Assembly: GCF_001549985.1 (NCBI RefSeq)
Contig: NZ_LROZ01000005.1
Location: 62,967-126,966, forward strand
Direction of reading: 5' to 3'
From: Myroides odoratus
GTDB taxonomy: Bacteria > Bacteroidota > Bacteroidia > Flavobacteriales > Flavobacteriaceae
DNA: 64,000 nt
Shown here in pieces: positions 31,978-41,911 of the stretch (the stretch's first letter is position 1; each line of letters opens with the position of its first letter). Below the pieces are notes generated by a model. The model was given only the letters and a program-made list of their open reading frames with translations, was not told the origin of the DNA and made no database searches. The translations under genes and the position numbers were made by a program.

Positions 31978-34395
31978 TTATTTTTTCCATTTTAAGCGCA
32001 AACTATTACTCACAACGCTTACACTACTTAATGCCATAGCAGCACCTGCTATCATTGGATTTAATAAAAATCCATTAACTGGATACAAGATTCCTGCAGC
32101 AATCGGAATACCTATTAAGTTATAAATAAAGGCCCAAAACAAGTTTTGTTTGATGGTGCTCACCGTTTGTTTAGATAATCGAATCGCTTGTGGAATTTTA
32201 GTCAAGTCTGAAGAGATGATTGTCATTTTTGCAACATCCATCGCAATATCACTTCCTTTACCCATAGCAATACTGACATCTGCTGTTGCCAAAGCGGTAC
32301 TATCATTAATTCCATCCCCAACCATGGCTACCACTTTTCCTTGTTGCTGTAATTCTTTTACAAAATTAGCTTTATCCTGTGGCAGTACTTCTGCTTTATA
32401 ATGTTGAATTCCCGTTTGTTTAGCAATAGCTTGTGCCGTTGCTTCATTATCTCCTGTAAGCATATACAATTGAATGCCCATTGCTTGTAACTCTTGAATC
32501 GCTTGCACTGACGTTTGCTTGATTTGATCCGAGATGGCGATAACAGCCAACGCTTGTTTACTATCCGCGAACCAAACCACTGTTTTAGAAGCTGCCCCCC
32601 ATTGAATCGCTTGTTCTTGTAAGCTATTCGCAATGGTAATCTGATGTTCCTGTAATAATTTTTTATTTCCTACATAGTAGGTTTCACCCTGATAATCTGC
32701 TTTTGCTCCTTTTCCTGTAATACTATCAAAAGCAGTAATTGTCGTTTGTTCTTCTGTTTTAAAATAAGCGACTACCGCCTCTGCTAATGGGTGTTCCGAT
32801 TGTTTTTCAATACTGAGTAAAACCTCTTTTCTCGCATCGTTATCCTCCAGCCATTTCATTCCTGTTACCTGAGGTCTTCCTTCTGTGATGGTTCCTGTTT
32901 TATCCAATACAATAGCAGATACATTTTTCGCCAATTCTAAACTTTCTGCATCTTTAATCAAGATTCCGTTTTCTGCTCCTTTACCAACTCCTACCATGAT
33001 CGCCGTAGGCGTTGCTAATCCCAAGGCACATGGACAAGCGATAACCAATACCGTTACAGCAGCTAATAGACCTTGAACAACCCCGTGTTCTCCACCGAGT
33101 AATAACCATAAGACAAAAGTTAATACGGCGATTCCTAATACAACAGGAACGAATATTCCCGCAATTTTATCTACTAATTTTTGTACAGGTGCTTTACTTC
33201 CTTGCGCATCTTGTACCATGCGGATAATTTGCGCCAACATCGTTTCTTTGCCTACTTTAACCGCTTCAAACTGAAAGCTTCCTTTTTGATTTATTGTTCC
33301 AGCAAAAACCTTTTCCCCTTCTTTTTTCAATACAGGTACAGGTTCCCCACTGAGCATACTTTCATCCACATACGAATTTCCGGTCAATACCATCCCATCT
33401 ACTGCAATCTTTTCTCCTGGTTTAACAAGAAGTACAGCACCAACCTCTACTTCCTCAATTGGTATTTGTTTTTCTGTTCCGTCCGCCTGAATAACGAGCA
33501 CCGTTTTCGGCTGAAGTCCCATTAATTTTTTAATTGCAGAAGACGTATTTCCTTTCGCTTTCTCTTCCAATAATTTTCCAAGTAAAATAAAAGCGATGAT
33601 TACCGCTGCTGCCTCAAAATAAACGTGTGCTTCTAATCCTCTACGCGCCCAGAAATCGGCAAAAAGCATATTGAATACACTGAAAATATACGCAATTCCT
33701 GTACTCAATGCTACTAATGTATCCATATTGGCTGAGCGATTTTTCGTTTGTTTCCATGCATTAACGAAGAAATCTTTTCCAAAATACAACAAAACTGGCG
33801 TGGAGAATAACCACATAATTTCATTGCCATACGGCATATCCATAAAAAACATCCCAATAACAACCACAGGAATAGACAGGATTACTGCCCCAAACGTTTT
33901 TCGTTTTAATTGTTTGAATTTTTCAGCGTGAATCGCCTCTAAAGATTCTTGTTGTTTGTTTTCATCTACAAGTAGTAAATCATACCCTGCACCTTGTACC
34001 GCTTTTTGAAGTTGTGCTGCATTTGTCAAAGTAGGTAAATACTCTACCGTTAAATTGCCTGTAGCAAAATTCACTGAAGCCTCTACCACACCCTCTTCAA
34101 AACTAACAATGCTTTCCGCACTACCCGCACAAGAAGCACAAGTCATTCCCAAAACAGGAAAGGTTTGTTTTACGGTTGGTACTTCATAACCCAAATCGCG
34201 AACTTTTTTTACTGCTTGCCCAATAATTTCAGAATCGGCAATTGAAATTGCTACTCGTTCATTATTCAGTTCAACCTTGGGTGACTCAATGCCTTTTACT
34301 TGAGTCAATCCTTTTTCTACAATTAAAGCACAATGTTCGCTGTGAACTTGCTCCAACGGTAGATATACTACTTTATGTTTACTATTCGTCGTCAT
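31978..34395 (-). CDS. copA: Copper-type P1B ATPase (CopA-like)
   Basis: An 805-residue inner-membrane pump for monovalent copper/silver. N-terminal HMA-like repeats: the first (about 5-70) has lost CxxC and reads HSEHC, the second has the intact GMTCASCAGS. Eight hydrophobic segments surround the ion site CPC in ACPCALGLATPTA. P-domain DKTGT, actuator 'GEPVPV', the P1B HP dipeptide in SEHPLAEAV and the hinge MVGDGINDS are complete. The start ATG at 34395 is used since the longer frame would require TTG at 34431. It is downstream of the HMA-AraC regulator gene and upstream of the chaperone gene, so the locus is a self-contained copper-handling unit. Confidence 0.92.
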   Translation of the reverse strand: MTTNSKHKVVYLPLEQVHSEHCALIVEKGLTQVKGIESPKVELNNERVAISIADSEIIGQAVKKVRDLGYEVPTVKQTFPVLGMTCASCAGSAESIVSFEEGVVEASVNFATGNLTVEYLPTLTNAAQLQKAVQGAGYDLLLVDENKQQESLEAIHAEKFKQLKRKTFGAVILSIPVVVIGMFFMDMPYGNEIMWLFSTPVLLYFGKDFFVNAWKQTKNRSANMDTLVALSTGIAYIFSVFNMLFADFWARRGLEAHVYFEAAAVIIAFILLGKLLEEKAKGNTSSAIKKLMGLQPKTVLVIQADGTEKQIPIEEVEVGAVLLVKPGEKIAVDGMVLTGNSYVDESMLSGEPVPVLKKEGEKVFAGTINQKGSFQFEAVKVGKETMLAQIIRMVQDAQGSKAPVQKLVDKIAGIFVPVVLGIAVLTFVLWLLLGGEHGVVQGLLAAVTVLVIACPCALGLATPTAIMVGVGKGAENGILIKDAESLELAKNVSAIVLDKTGTITEGRPQVTGMKWLEDNDARKEVLLSIEKQSEHPLAEAVVAYFKTEEQTTITAFDSITGKGAKADYQGETYYVGNKKLLQEHQITIANSLQEQAIQWGAASKTVVWFADSKQALAVIAISDQIKQTSVQAIQELQAMGIQLYMLTGDNEATAQAIAKQTGIQHYKAEVLPQDKANFVKELQQQGKVVAMVGDGINDSTALATADVSIAMGKGSDIAMDVAKMTIISSDLTKIPQAIRLSKQTVSTIKQNLFWAFIYNLIGIPIAAGILYPVNGFLLNPMIAGAAMALSSVSVVSNSLRLKWKK

Positions 34396-34483
34396 AATTC
34401 TACTGGTATTTGTATGATGCAAATTTGGCAACTATATATGGGTAAACTGTTATGTAATTTCGGGTTTGATTTGTAACTTTTAC

Positions 34484-35047
34484 TTATACCTCGTCAAGTG
34501 GTTTTCTTTTATTCTCGCGTATTTTCTTGAAATGACTAGGGGTTAACCCTGTTACTTTCTTAAACTGATTGCTCAAATAAGCAACACTTGAATAGTTGAG
34601 TCGATGAGCAATTTCGCTCAGAGACCATTCATCATACACCAATAGTTCTTTAATTTTCTCCACTTTCTGTGCTATAAAGTATTTCTCTATGGTTTTGCCT
34701 TCAATTTCAGAAAACAAATTAGATAAATAGTTGTAGTCATGTCCTAGCTCCTTGCTCAAGAAATCAGATAAATTCGTTTTTAAATCATTGTCTTGGTAAT
34801 GTACCAGTTCAACAATACTCGTTTTAATACGCGCAATAAGTTGGCTCTTCTTATCGTCAATTAGATAAAATCCCAAAGCAACCAAAGCCTGACTCAAGGC
34901 TTCTTTTTGTTGATCGCTTAGTTCTTGTTCCAATTCAACTTCTCCGAGTTTAATCTCTTTAATCGTCAAACCCAGCTTTTCAACTTCCTTTTGAACCATT
35001 AATGTACAGCGATTGCACACCATATTTTTGATAAACAGTACACTCAT
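34484..35047 (-). CDS. HMA-like domain fused to AraC-type regulator
   Basis: A 187-residue protein combining two modules. Residues 1-65 look like an HMA fold: 'VLFIKNMVCNRCTLMVQKEVEKLGL' with CxxC (NMVCNRC, cysteines 11 and 14) and a ferredoxin-like continuation to 'ALVALGFYLID'. Residues about 85-180 are an AraC/XylS DNA-binding domain with two helix-turn-helix units (EWSLSEIAHRLNYSSVAYLSNQFKKVTGLTPSHFKK). The N-terminal CxxC suggests direct Cu(I) sensing. It lies immediately upstream of copA on the same strand (88 bp), so it probably controls the copper pump. The fusion is different from the MerR-type CueR and from CsoR. Confidence 0.8.
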   Translation of the reverse strand: MSVLFIKNMVCNRCTLMVQKEVEKLGLTIKEIKLGEVELEQELSDQQKEALSQALVALGFYLIDDKKSQLIARIKTSIVELVHYQDNDLKTNLSDFLSKELGHDYNYLSNLFSEIEGKTIEKYFIAQKVEKIKELLVYDEWSLSEIAHRLNYSSVAYLSNQFKKVTGLTPSHFKKIRENKRKPLDEV

Positions 35048-35245
35048 ACTTTATTTTTTGTGCAAGAATTTGCTTTTCCGCTCTTGTTGTAAAAATAGTA
35101 AAAACAAGGCAAGAAAGAAAGCGATTCCTCTTCCTACACGAAATCAACAAGAAGTAAAACGAATGCTATTTTTCTAAAATAGTTACACATTTCGCTATCT
35201 TTTACCTTTCTTCCCTTATCACAGCAAACTAAAAGGGTATTTTAG

Positions 35246-35253
35246 TATATTTG
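35246..35253 (+). promoter_or_regulatory. -7 element TATATTTG of the DUF4199 operon
   Basis: Exact TAnnTTTG match 28 nt before the ATG at 35282; no convincing TTG box at 17-23 nt upstream. Confidence 0.4.
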
Positions 35254-35281
35254 TAACTTACATTTTTTTGAAAACACACTG

Positions 35282-35863
35282 ATGAAGAACCCACTCAATA
35301 AAGTAGGCATAACATTCGGGATTGTACTAGCGATTTACTACGTCCTATTTAACTGTACCTTATTTTTTACAGACAAAACCCTTTTTGCAAACAAATTCGT
35401 AGGCTTTTTTAATATGGCCGTTATCATAATCATTGGCGTATTATGTGTATTTATTGCAAGAAGAAAAGTGGGCGGTTATGTAACATTTCGAGAGGCTTTT
35501 ACGCCTTATTTAATTACAATTGCCATTGGTGTAACGGTGAATTACCTGATGTACAACATTTTGTTTAACCTGGTTGATCCTTCTGCGAAAGAAGTGATTA
35601 ATATCGCTTTACACGATATGCTGGTTGATACCTTAAATAATTCAGGATTACCACAAGAGCAAATCAATGAACAGCTAAGCAAATCACAAGAGCTTAATCA
35701 GTTTGAACCTAAGTCTCAACTTTTTATGTGGGCAGGTAGTATTTTACGTATGTCTATTTTAGGTTTATTATTGGCTGCAATTTTCAAGAATAAATCGGAG
35801 TTCACCAATATGAATAATGACGAAGCTCAGGAAGCAACAACGGCTACTGATCAAAATAGTTAA
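35282..35863 (+). CDS. DUF4199 membrane protein
   Basis: A 193-residue inner-membrane protein with four hydrophobic segments (about 8-28, 38-58, 75-98 and 145-165) and polar loops, fitting DUF4199, a Bacteroidota family of unknown function. In these genomes it often precedes a glycosyltransferase, as here: the GT2 gene starts 3 nt after the stop codon. A role with lipid-linked sugars is an inference from context. Confidence 0.75.
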   Translation: MKNPLNKVGITFGIVLAIYYVLFNCTLFFTDKTLFANKFVGFFNMAVIIIIGVLCVFIARRKVGGYVTFREAFTPYLITIAIGVTVNYLMYNILFNLVDPSAKEVINIALHDMLVDTLNNSGLPQEQINEQLSKSQELNQFEPKSQLFMWAGSILRMSILGLLLAAIFKNKSEFTNMNNDEAQEATTATDQNS

Positions 35864-35866
35864 TAC

Positions 35867-36838
35867 ATGAGTATCAATATATCGATTGTCATCCCTTTGC
35901 TGAATGAAGCAGAATCCTTACCTGAGTTGTATACTTGGATTAGTAAGGTTATGCAAGAACACAACTTTACCTATGAGGTTTTATTTGTGGATGATGGTAG
36001 TACGGATAACTCGTGGAACATCATCACGACTTTATCACAGCAACATCCTGCTGTAAAAGGAATCAAGTTTCAGCGCAATTTTGGAAAATCTCAGGCGTTA
36101 CATGCTGGTTTTGCACAGGCGGAAGGAGATGTTGTTATTACGATGGATGCAGACTTACAAGATAGCCCAGATGAGATTCCAGGATTATATCACATGATTA
36201 CCCAAGAGCGCTTTGATATGGTATCCGGTTGGAAGAAAAAGCGATACGATTCTGTACTTGCAAAAAATCTACCTTCTAAGCTATTCAATTGGGCTGCTCG
36301 TCAAACCTCAGGGGTACAGCTTCATGATTTCAATTGTGGATTAAAAGCGTACCGCAAGGAAGTCATCAAAAATATTGATGTATCAGGCGAAATGCACCGC
36401 TATATTCCTGTCCTTGCCAAGAATGAGGGCTTTGATAAAATTGGCGAAAAAGTAGTACAACATCAAGCGAGAAAATACGGTACAACCAAATTTGGGATGA
36501 GTCGTTTTATTTATGGCTTTTTAGATTTAATCACCATTTGGTTTTTATCTAAATTTGGTAAAAGACCGATGCATCTTTTTGGTACCTTAGGGGTGATTAC
36601 TTTTATGATTGGATTTTTAGCTGCTGCTGGAATTGGCGCAAGTAAACTAATCAAATTGTACCAGAATAAACCAGCAATTTTGGTTACCCAAGATCCTTGG
36701 TTTTATATCGCACTAGCAACTATGATTATGGGAACGCAATTGTTCTTGGCTGGTTTCTTAGGCGAACTTATTTTACAAACGAAATCGAATACAAATAGAT
36801 ATAAAATTGCTGAATACAGTGGTTTAAACGAACGCTAA
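35867..36838 (+). CDS. Family 2 glycosyltransferase (DPM/GtrB type)
   Basis: A 323-residue GT2 enzyme of the dolichol/undecaprenyl-phosphate sugar transferase type. GT-A motifs VVDDGSTDNSW-like (FVDDGSTDNSW) and metal-site DADLQDSPDEI are clear, along with the 'GLKAYRKEV' and 'QHQARKYGTTKFG' segments of this subgroup. Two C-terminal membrane helices (about 235-258 and 275-300) anchor it. It probably transfers a sugar to undecaprenyl phosphate. It is translated 3 nt after DUF4199 and 11 nt before the phosphosugar mutase. Confidence 0.88.
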   Translation: MSINISIVIPLLNEAESLPELYTWISKVMQEHNFTYEVLFVDDGSTDNSWNIITTLSQQHPAVKGIKFQRNFGKSQALHAGFAQAEGDVVITMDADLQDSPDEIPGLYHMITQERFDMVSGWKKKRYDSVLAKNLPSKLFNWAARQTSGVQLHDFNCGLKAYRKEVIKNIDVSGEMHRYIPVLAKNEGFDKIGEKVVQHQARKYGTTKFGMSRFIYGFLDLITIWFLSKFGKRPMHLFGTLGVITFMIGFLAAAGIGASKLIKLYQNKPAILVTQDPWFYIALATMIMGTQLFLAGFLGELILQTKSNTNRYKIAEYSGLNER

Positions 36839-36849
36839 ATTAGAAGGAC

Positions 36850-38577
36850 ATGCAAATAGAAAAAGAAATTTTAGCAAAAGCAGAACAGTGGTTGAAACAA
36901 CCCTTTGATGCTGAAACGCAAGCTATTGTACAACAATTACTTGACAGTGATACTGCTCAATTGCAAGATAGTTTTTACAAAGACTTAGAATTTGGAACAG
37001 GTGGAATGCGTGGTGTTATGGGTGTAGGTACCAACCGCATCAATAAATACACACTAGGAAAAAACACCCAAGGTTTATCCAACTTCATCAAACAGTCCTT
37101 TCCTAATCAAGAATTAAAAGTGGCTATCAACTATGATTGCCGTCACAATAGTAAGGAATTAGCCAAAGTTGTAGCAGATGTATTTACGGCGAATGGAATC
37201 CATGTGTACCTTTTTGGAGATATGCGCCCAACGCCTGAATTGTCTTTTGCTGTGCGCTACTATGGTTGTCAAGCAGGAATTGTTCTAACAGCCTCACACA
37301 ACCCACCCGAGTACAACGGATACAAAGTCTATTGGTCTGATGGAGGGCAAATTGTACCACCAGAAGATGTCGCAGTCATTGATGAAATCAATCAATTGAC
37401 CTATGAGCAAATCAACTTTACTGGAAATGATGCATTGATCACAACAGTTGGAGAAGAATTAGACCAGGCATTTATTCAATCTACCATTGAAAATGCTAGT
37501 TTTAATACGCCTCAAACCGTTAAAGATGGATTAAAAGTTGCTTATACTTCGCTTCATGGTACTTCAATCAAATTGATTCCTAGAACCTTAAAAGAAGCTG
37601 GATACAACAACGTTTATATCGTTAAAGAACAAGAAGAACCGAATGGGGATTTCCCAACGGTAAAATCACCAAATCCAGAAGAACCAGAAGCCTTAACGAT
37701 GGCAATGGCTTTAGCAGAAGAAAAAGGAGCGGATATCGTTATTGGAACCGATCCAGATTCTGACCGTATTGGTATTGGTGTTCGCGATTTAGATGGACAA
37801 ATGATTTTGCTTAATGGAAATCAAACCATGGTGATGATGACTGCCTTTTTACTAGAACAATGGAAAGTAAACCGCGGTTTTACAGGCAATGAATTTATCG
37901 GATCTACGATTGTTTCTACACCGATGATGCTAGATGTAGCGGAGAGTTATGGTGTAGAATGCAAAGTGGGATTAACTGGATTCAAATGGATTGCCAAATT
38001 CATCAAAGAATTTCCAAACCAACAGTTTATTGGTGGAGGTGAAGAAAGTTTTGGTTATATGGTTGGCGATAATGTACGCGACAAAGATGCAGTAGCTTCT
38101 GCCCTACTTGTTTGTGAGATTGCGGCCCTTGCTAAAGCAGCAGGTAGCTCATTCTACCAAGAGTTGATGAATTTATACATCGATCACCGTTACTACAAAG
38201 AGCATTTGATTTCCCTTGTGAAAAAAGGAATTTCAGGTGCACAAGAGATTAAACAAATGATGGTAGAATTACGCGAAAACCCGTTAACTGAAATTATCGG
38301 ACAACGTGTGGTATGCGTAGAAGACTATCAAACCAGTCAAGCGAGAAACCTAATCACAGGCGATACAGAATCGATTAATATTCCGAAATCCAATGTATTG
38401 ATTTACTACCTAGAAGATGGCACAAAAATAGCGGCACGTCCTAGTGGAACGGAACCAAAGATCAAATTCTATTTCAGTGTCAATGAGTGGCTAGACAGCT
38501 TGGATGATATCAAAGAAGTAGAACAATTCTTAACCGATAAGATTCAGGCAATCATTGATGAAATGAAACTGAACTAA
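36850..38577 (+). CDS. Phospho-sugar mutase (PGM/PMM family)
   Basis: A 575-residue alpha-D-phosphohexomutase. Catalytic serine loop TASHNPPEYNGYK, metal loop GTDPDSDRIG, sugar-binding loop GGEESFGYM and C-terminal phosphate-binding RPSGTEPKIKFYF are all present and in order. The length matches the eukaryote-like phosphoglucomutase/phosphomannomutase subgroup (PGM2/PgcA type). It may interconvert hexose-1- and -6-phosphates for nucleotide-sugar synthesis, in line with the GT2 gene just upstream. Confidence 0.92.
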   Translation: MQIEKEILAKAEQWLKQPFDAETQAIVQQLLDSDTAQLQDSFYKDLEFGTGGMRGVMGVGTNRINKYTLGKNTQGLSNFIKQSFPNQELKVAINYDCRHNSKELAKVVADVFTANGIHVYLFGDMRPTPELSFAVRYYGCQAGIVLTASHNPPEYNGYKVYWSDGGQIVPPEDVAVIDEINQLTYEQINFTGNDALITTVGEELDQAFIQSTIENASFNTPQTVKDGLKVAYTSLHGTSIKLIPRTLKEAGYNNVYIVKEQEEPNGDFPTVKSPNPEEPEALTMAMALAEEKGADIVIGTDPDSDRIGIGVRDLDGQMILLNGNQTMVMMTAFLLEQWKVNRGFTGNEFIGSTIVSTPMMLDVAESYGVECKVGLTGFKWIAKFIKEFPNQQFIGGGEESFGYMVGDNVRDKDAVASALLVCEIAALAKAAGSSFYQELMNLYIDHRYYKEHLISLVKKGISGAQEIKQMMVELRENPLTEIIGQRVVCVEDYQTSQARNLITGDTESINIPKSNVLIYYLEDGTKIAARPSGTEPKIKFYFSVNEWLDSLDDIKEVEQFLTDKIQAIIDEMKLN

Positions 38578-38589
38578 ACAGCATCAAAG

Positions 38590-38606
38590 GACTGGTTATA
38601 CCAGTC
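38590..38606 (+). terminator. Hairpin terminator after the phosphosugar mutase gene
   Basis: 7-bp stem GACTGGT/ACCAGTC extended by G-U and A-T pairs, 3-nt loop, followed by TTTTTC and T-rich DNA. Confidence 0.7.
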
Positions 38607-38642
38607 TTTTTCTTTATTTTTTGCTTTTTATATTGAACAAAT

Positions 38643-40472
38643 ATGAACGAATATTTTAAAAAAATAATCTATTTCGCTAAGCCGTATAAATCATACGCTT
38701 ATCTCAATGTTTTTTTCAACATTCTATACGCGCTTTTTAGTGCTTTAGGTTTTTTAGCCTTAATTCCCATGCTGACTATTTTATTTGGCGATGGTAAAAA
38801 AGTACTTGAAGAACCTACTTATACGGGTATTGGGCATTTAAAGAATTATTTAGAAGACTATATGTCGTTTTTTCTAACCCAATATACGGCTGAACACGGC
38901 GCTCAAGATACGTTGATGGTTATGGCCTGTGTCGTAATTTCAATATTTTTACTTAAAAACCTATTCAACTATTGGGCGATGTACTTCATCACCTTTTTGC
39001 GCAATGGAGTTTTAAAAGACATTCGCAATGCGATGTATAAAAAATCGGTGGATTTACCCTTGGCTTTTTTCTCTGAAAAACGCAAAGGAGATGTAATTTC
39101 TAGAATGACGTCCGATGTATTGGAAATTCAACACTCTTTCTTATCTATTTTAGAAGTTGTAGTACGAGAACCGTTGACCATTGTATTCACGATTATTGCT
39201 ATGTTTGCTATTAGTACAGAGTTGACTATCTTTGTTTTTGTCTTTGTACCCATTGCAGGAATCATCATCTCTCAAGTGGGAAAAACACTAAAGAAAAGTT
39301 CACAAAAAGCATCAGAAGAACAAGGGTATTTTCTTTCTATTATTGAAGAATCTTTGTCTGGATTAAAAGTTATTAAGAGCTTTAATGCGGAGCAGAGATT
39401 CAACAAAAAATTTCAAGATTCGACGCAATCTTTCTACGAATTGAATAATACAATTTTAAATCGCCAAAACTTATCCTCTCCGTTGAGTGAGTTCTTAGGA
39501 ATTGTTACGATTGCAGTCTTATTGGTTTATGGAGGACACTTAGTATTAGGTGAAGGCACCCTAACAGGGGCATCATTTATTGCTTATATTGGTATGGCTT
39601 ATAATATATTAACACCAGCCAAAGCGATGTCTAAAGCGTCTTATGCCTTGAAAAGAGGAAACGCAGCTGCAGAACGTGTATTGGAAGTTTTAGAAGAAAA
39701 CAACCCTATTATGAGTCCGGAGCATGCGATTCAAAAAGAGAGCTTTGACGATAAGATCTCTATTGAAAACATCAGCTTTAAGTATGAGAATGATCTTGTA
39801 TTAAAAGATTTTAGCTTGACGATTCCCAAAGGAAAATCGGTCGCTTTAGTTGGACAATCTGGAAGTGGTAAAAGTACATTGGCAAACTTATTGACTCGTT
39901 TTTGGGATATCAATGAGGGATCAATTAAGATTGACAATGAAGACATCCGCAATATGGACTTACACAGCTTGCGCAATTTAATTGGTTTAGTCACCCAAGA
40001 TAGCATCTTATTCAACGATTCCATCAAAGCCAATATGCTCTTGGGCAATGAGAATGCAACCGATGAAGATATCATTGCAGCCTTGAAAGTAGCGAATGCG
40101 TATGAGTTTGTTCAAGATTTACCGCAAGGTATTAATACGAATATTGGTGATTCAGGTAGTAAGTTATCTGGTGGACAAAAACAGCGTTTATCGATTGCTA
40201 GAGCAGTATTGAAAAATCCGCCGATTATGGTATTGGATGAGGCTACTTCTGCTTTAGATACAGAAAGCGAAAAACTGGTACAAGACGCATTGGAAAACAT
40301 GATGAAGAACCGAACTTCTGTTGTGATTGCCCACCGTTTATCTACCATTCAAAATGCGGACTTAATCGTTGTGATGCAAAAAGGAAAAATTGTAGAACAA
40401 GGAACGCACGAAGAATTAATGAAACAAAATGGAACGTATATGAAACTCGTTTCTTTACAATCCTTTGAATAA
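38643..40472 (+). CDS. ABC exporter, MsbA/lipid flippase type
   Basis: A 609-residue half-transporter: an N-terminal region with six membrane helices (about 1-330) fused to a nucleotide-binding domain with Walker A GQSGSGKST, signature LSGGQKQR, Walker B IMVLDEATSALD and the H-loop VIAHRLST. The domain order and length match MsbA-type exporters that move lipids or drugs; lipid A flipping is possible but not shown. It is downstream of the sugar-mutase terminator and may have its own promoter. Confidence 0.88.
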   Translation: MNEYFKKIIYFAKPYKSYAYLNVFFNILYALFSALGFLALIPMLTILFGDGKKVLEEPTYTGIGHLKNYLEDYMSFFLTQYTAEHGAQDTLMVMACVVISIFLLKNLFNYWAMYFITFLRNGVLKDIRNAMYKKSVDLPLAFFSEKRKGDVISRMTSDVLEIQHSFLSILEVVVREPLTIVFTIIAMFAISTELTIFVFVFVPIAGIIISQVGKTLKKSSQKASEEQGYFLSIIEESLSGLKVIKSFNAEQRFNKKFQDSTQSFYELNNTILNRQNLSSPLSEFLGIVTIAVLLVYGGHLVLGEGTLTGASFIAYIGMAYNILTPAKAMSKASYALKRGNAAAERVLEVLEENNPIMSPEHAIQKESFDDKISIENISFKYENDLVLKDFSLTIPKGKSVALVGQSGSGKSTLANLLTRFWDINEGSIKIDNEDIRNMDLHSLRNLIGLVTQDSILFNDSIKANMLLGNENATDEDIIAALKVANAYEFVQDLPQGINTNIGDSGSKLSGGQKQRLSIARAVLKNPPIMVLDEATSALDTESEKLVQDALENMMKNRTSVVIAHRLSTIQNADLIVVMQKGKIVEQGTHEELMKQNGTYMKLVSLQSFE

Positions 40473-40485
40473 ACAATCAAAATTC

Positions 40486-40516
40486 AACCCGCTTTTATCT
40501 CATTTAACAGCGGGTT
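40486..40516 (+). terminator. Hairpin terminator after the MsbA-like gene
   Basis: 8-bp stem AACCCGCT/AGCGGGTT with a 15-nt loop, followed by TTGTTTTTTTT. Confidence 0.7.
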
Positions 40517-40621
40517 TGTTTTTTTTATCTCTATTTTAAGATATATCCTTACGACTTTTCGTACCTTGTATGCTTGCGCTTTAATCTGATGTACAAGTCG
40601 ATCGATTAACCCAATAAAGCT

Positions 40622-41815
40622 ATGGAAACAACAACTACTCCTCAAGTCATTCCTTCTATTTTAGACAATGACTTCTATAAATTCACCATGCAACACGCAG
40701 TGGTAAAGCAATTTCCCTATGCAAAAGCATCGTATATTTTTATTAACCGCGGGCAACATAAATACCCTCCTGGATTTGCAGAAGCGTTACGAGCAGCTGT
40801 AGATGAAATGGCGAAGCTCAAGTTGACCAAACAAGAAAAATTATTTCTTCAAGTGACTTGTCCCTATTTAGATCCCACCTATTTGGATTTCTTACAAGGG
40901 TATCACTTTGATCCATCGGAAGTGGAAATCACACAAGAAGGAGAAGATTTAGAAGTAGCCATTAAAGGTTATTGGTATCGAACGATTCTTTGGGAAGTAC
41001 CGTTGATGTCTATGATTTGTGAACTGTATTACAAATTGACAGGATCTGAGAGAGAATCAGACGACATCATTCGAGCAAAGACGAAAGAGAAAATTGAAAA
41101 TTATAAAAAATTAGGAATTACCATTGCTGAATTTGGTACGAGACGCAGGCATTCATATGCGGTTCACCAAGTGGTAGTGGAAACCTTACAACAATATGGT
41201 GGAGGAACATTTATCGGAACGAGTAATGTTCATTTAGCGATGAAATACTGCACGAAACCTATTGGAACACATGCACATGAATGGTTTATGTTTCACGCGG
41301 CTAAATATGGCTTTAAAATGGCTAATTCCATGGGATTGGAACATTGGGTTGACACGTATAGAGGAGATTTAGGAATCGCCTTAACGGATACGTATACAAG
41401 CAAAGTGTTCTTTGAATCCTTTGACAAAAAATTTGCTAAGCTTTTCGATGGGGTACGCCATGACAGTGGAGATCCGATTGAATTTGCCAATCAAACCATC
41501 GCTCATTACAAGATGATGAATATCGATCCGCTATCCAAAACCATTATTTTTTCGGACGGATTAAACCCTGAAAAAGTGGAACGCATTGCAACGTATTGTA
41601 AAAATCGCATTGGTATGTCCTTTGGAATTGGCACCGATTTCACGAATGATGCAGGATTACCTGCCTTGAATATTGTCATCAAAATGTCTCAGGCCTTTCC
41701 AGAAGGTGGACCTTGGACCGATGTAGTGAAACTTTCAGATGAACCTAAAAAACATACGGGAACACCTGAAATGATTGATTTAGCACAGCGTTTATTGGAT
41801 ATTCCAACGACGTAA
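40622..41815 (+). CDS. pncB: Nicotinate phosphoribosyltransferase
   Basis: A 397-residue enzyme of NAD salvage that joins nicotinate to PRPP with ATP. Family landmarks: N-terminal LDNDFYKFTMQHAV, the central GTRRRHSYAVHQ loop with the catalytic His region, HEWFMFHAAKYG, RHDSGDP (phosphoribosyl-binding), and GIGTDFTNDAG near the C-terminus. It is complete and single. Confidence 0.95.
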   Translation: METTTTPQVIPSILDNDFYKFTMQHAVVKQFPYAKASYIFINRGQHKYPPGFAEALRAAVDEMAKLKLTKQEKLFLQVTCPYLDPTYLDFLQGYHFDPSEVEITQEGEDLEVAIKGYWYRTILWEVPLMSMICELYYKLTGSERESDDIIRAKTKEKIENYKKLGITIAEFGTRRRHSYAVHQVVVETLQQYGGGTFIGTSNVHLAMKYCTKPIGTHAHEWFMFHAAKYGFKMANSMGLEHWVDTYRGDLGIALTDTYTSKVFFESFDKKFAKLFDGVRHDSGDPIEFANQTIAHYKMMNIDPLSKTIIFSDGLNPEKVERIATYCKNRIGMSFGIGTDFTNDAGLPALNIVIKMSQAFPEGGPWTDVVKLSDEPKKHTGTPEMIDLAQRLLDIPTT

Positions 41816-41880
41816 TACAATTACTTCACGTTGAACGTGAATATTTTGAATTAAAACATATTATATTAGACATAAAAGTC

Positions 41881-41888
41881 TATTTTTG
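41881..41888 (+). promoter_or_regulatory. -7 element TATTTTTG upstream of ndk
   Basis: Exact TAnnTTTG match 23 nt before the ATG at 41912; no clear -33 TTG at the standard spacing. Confidence 0.4.
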
Positions 41889-41911
41889 CAAAAAATTTAA
41901 TTTTAGAACAA

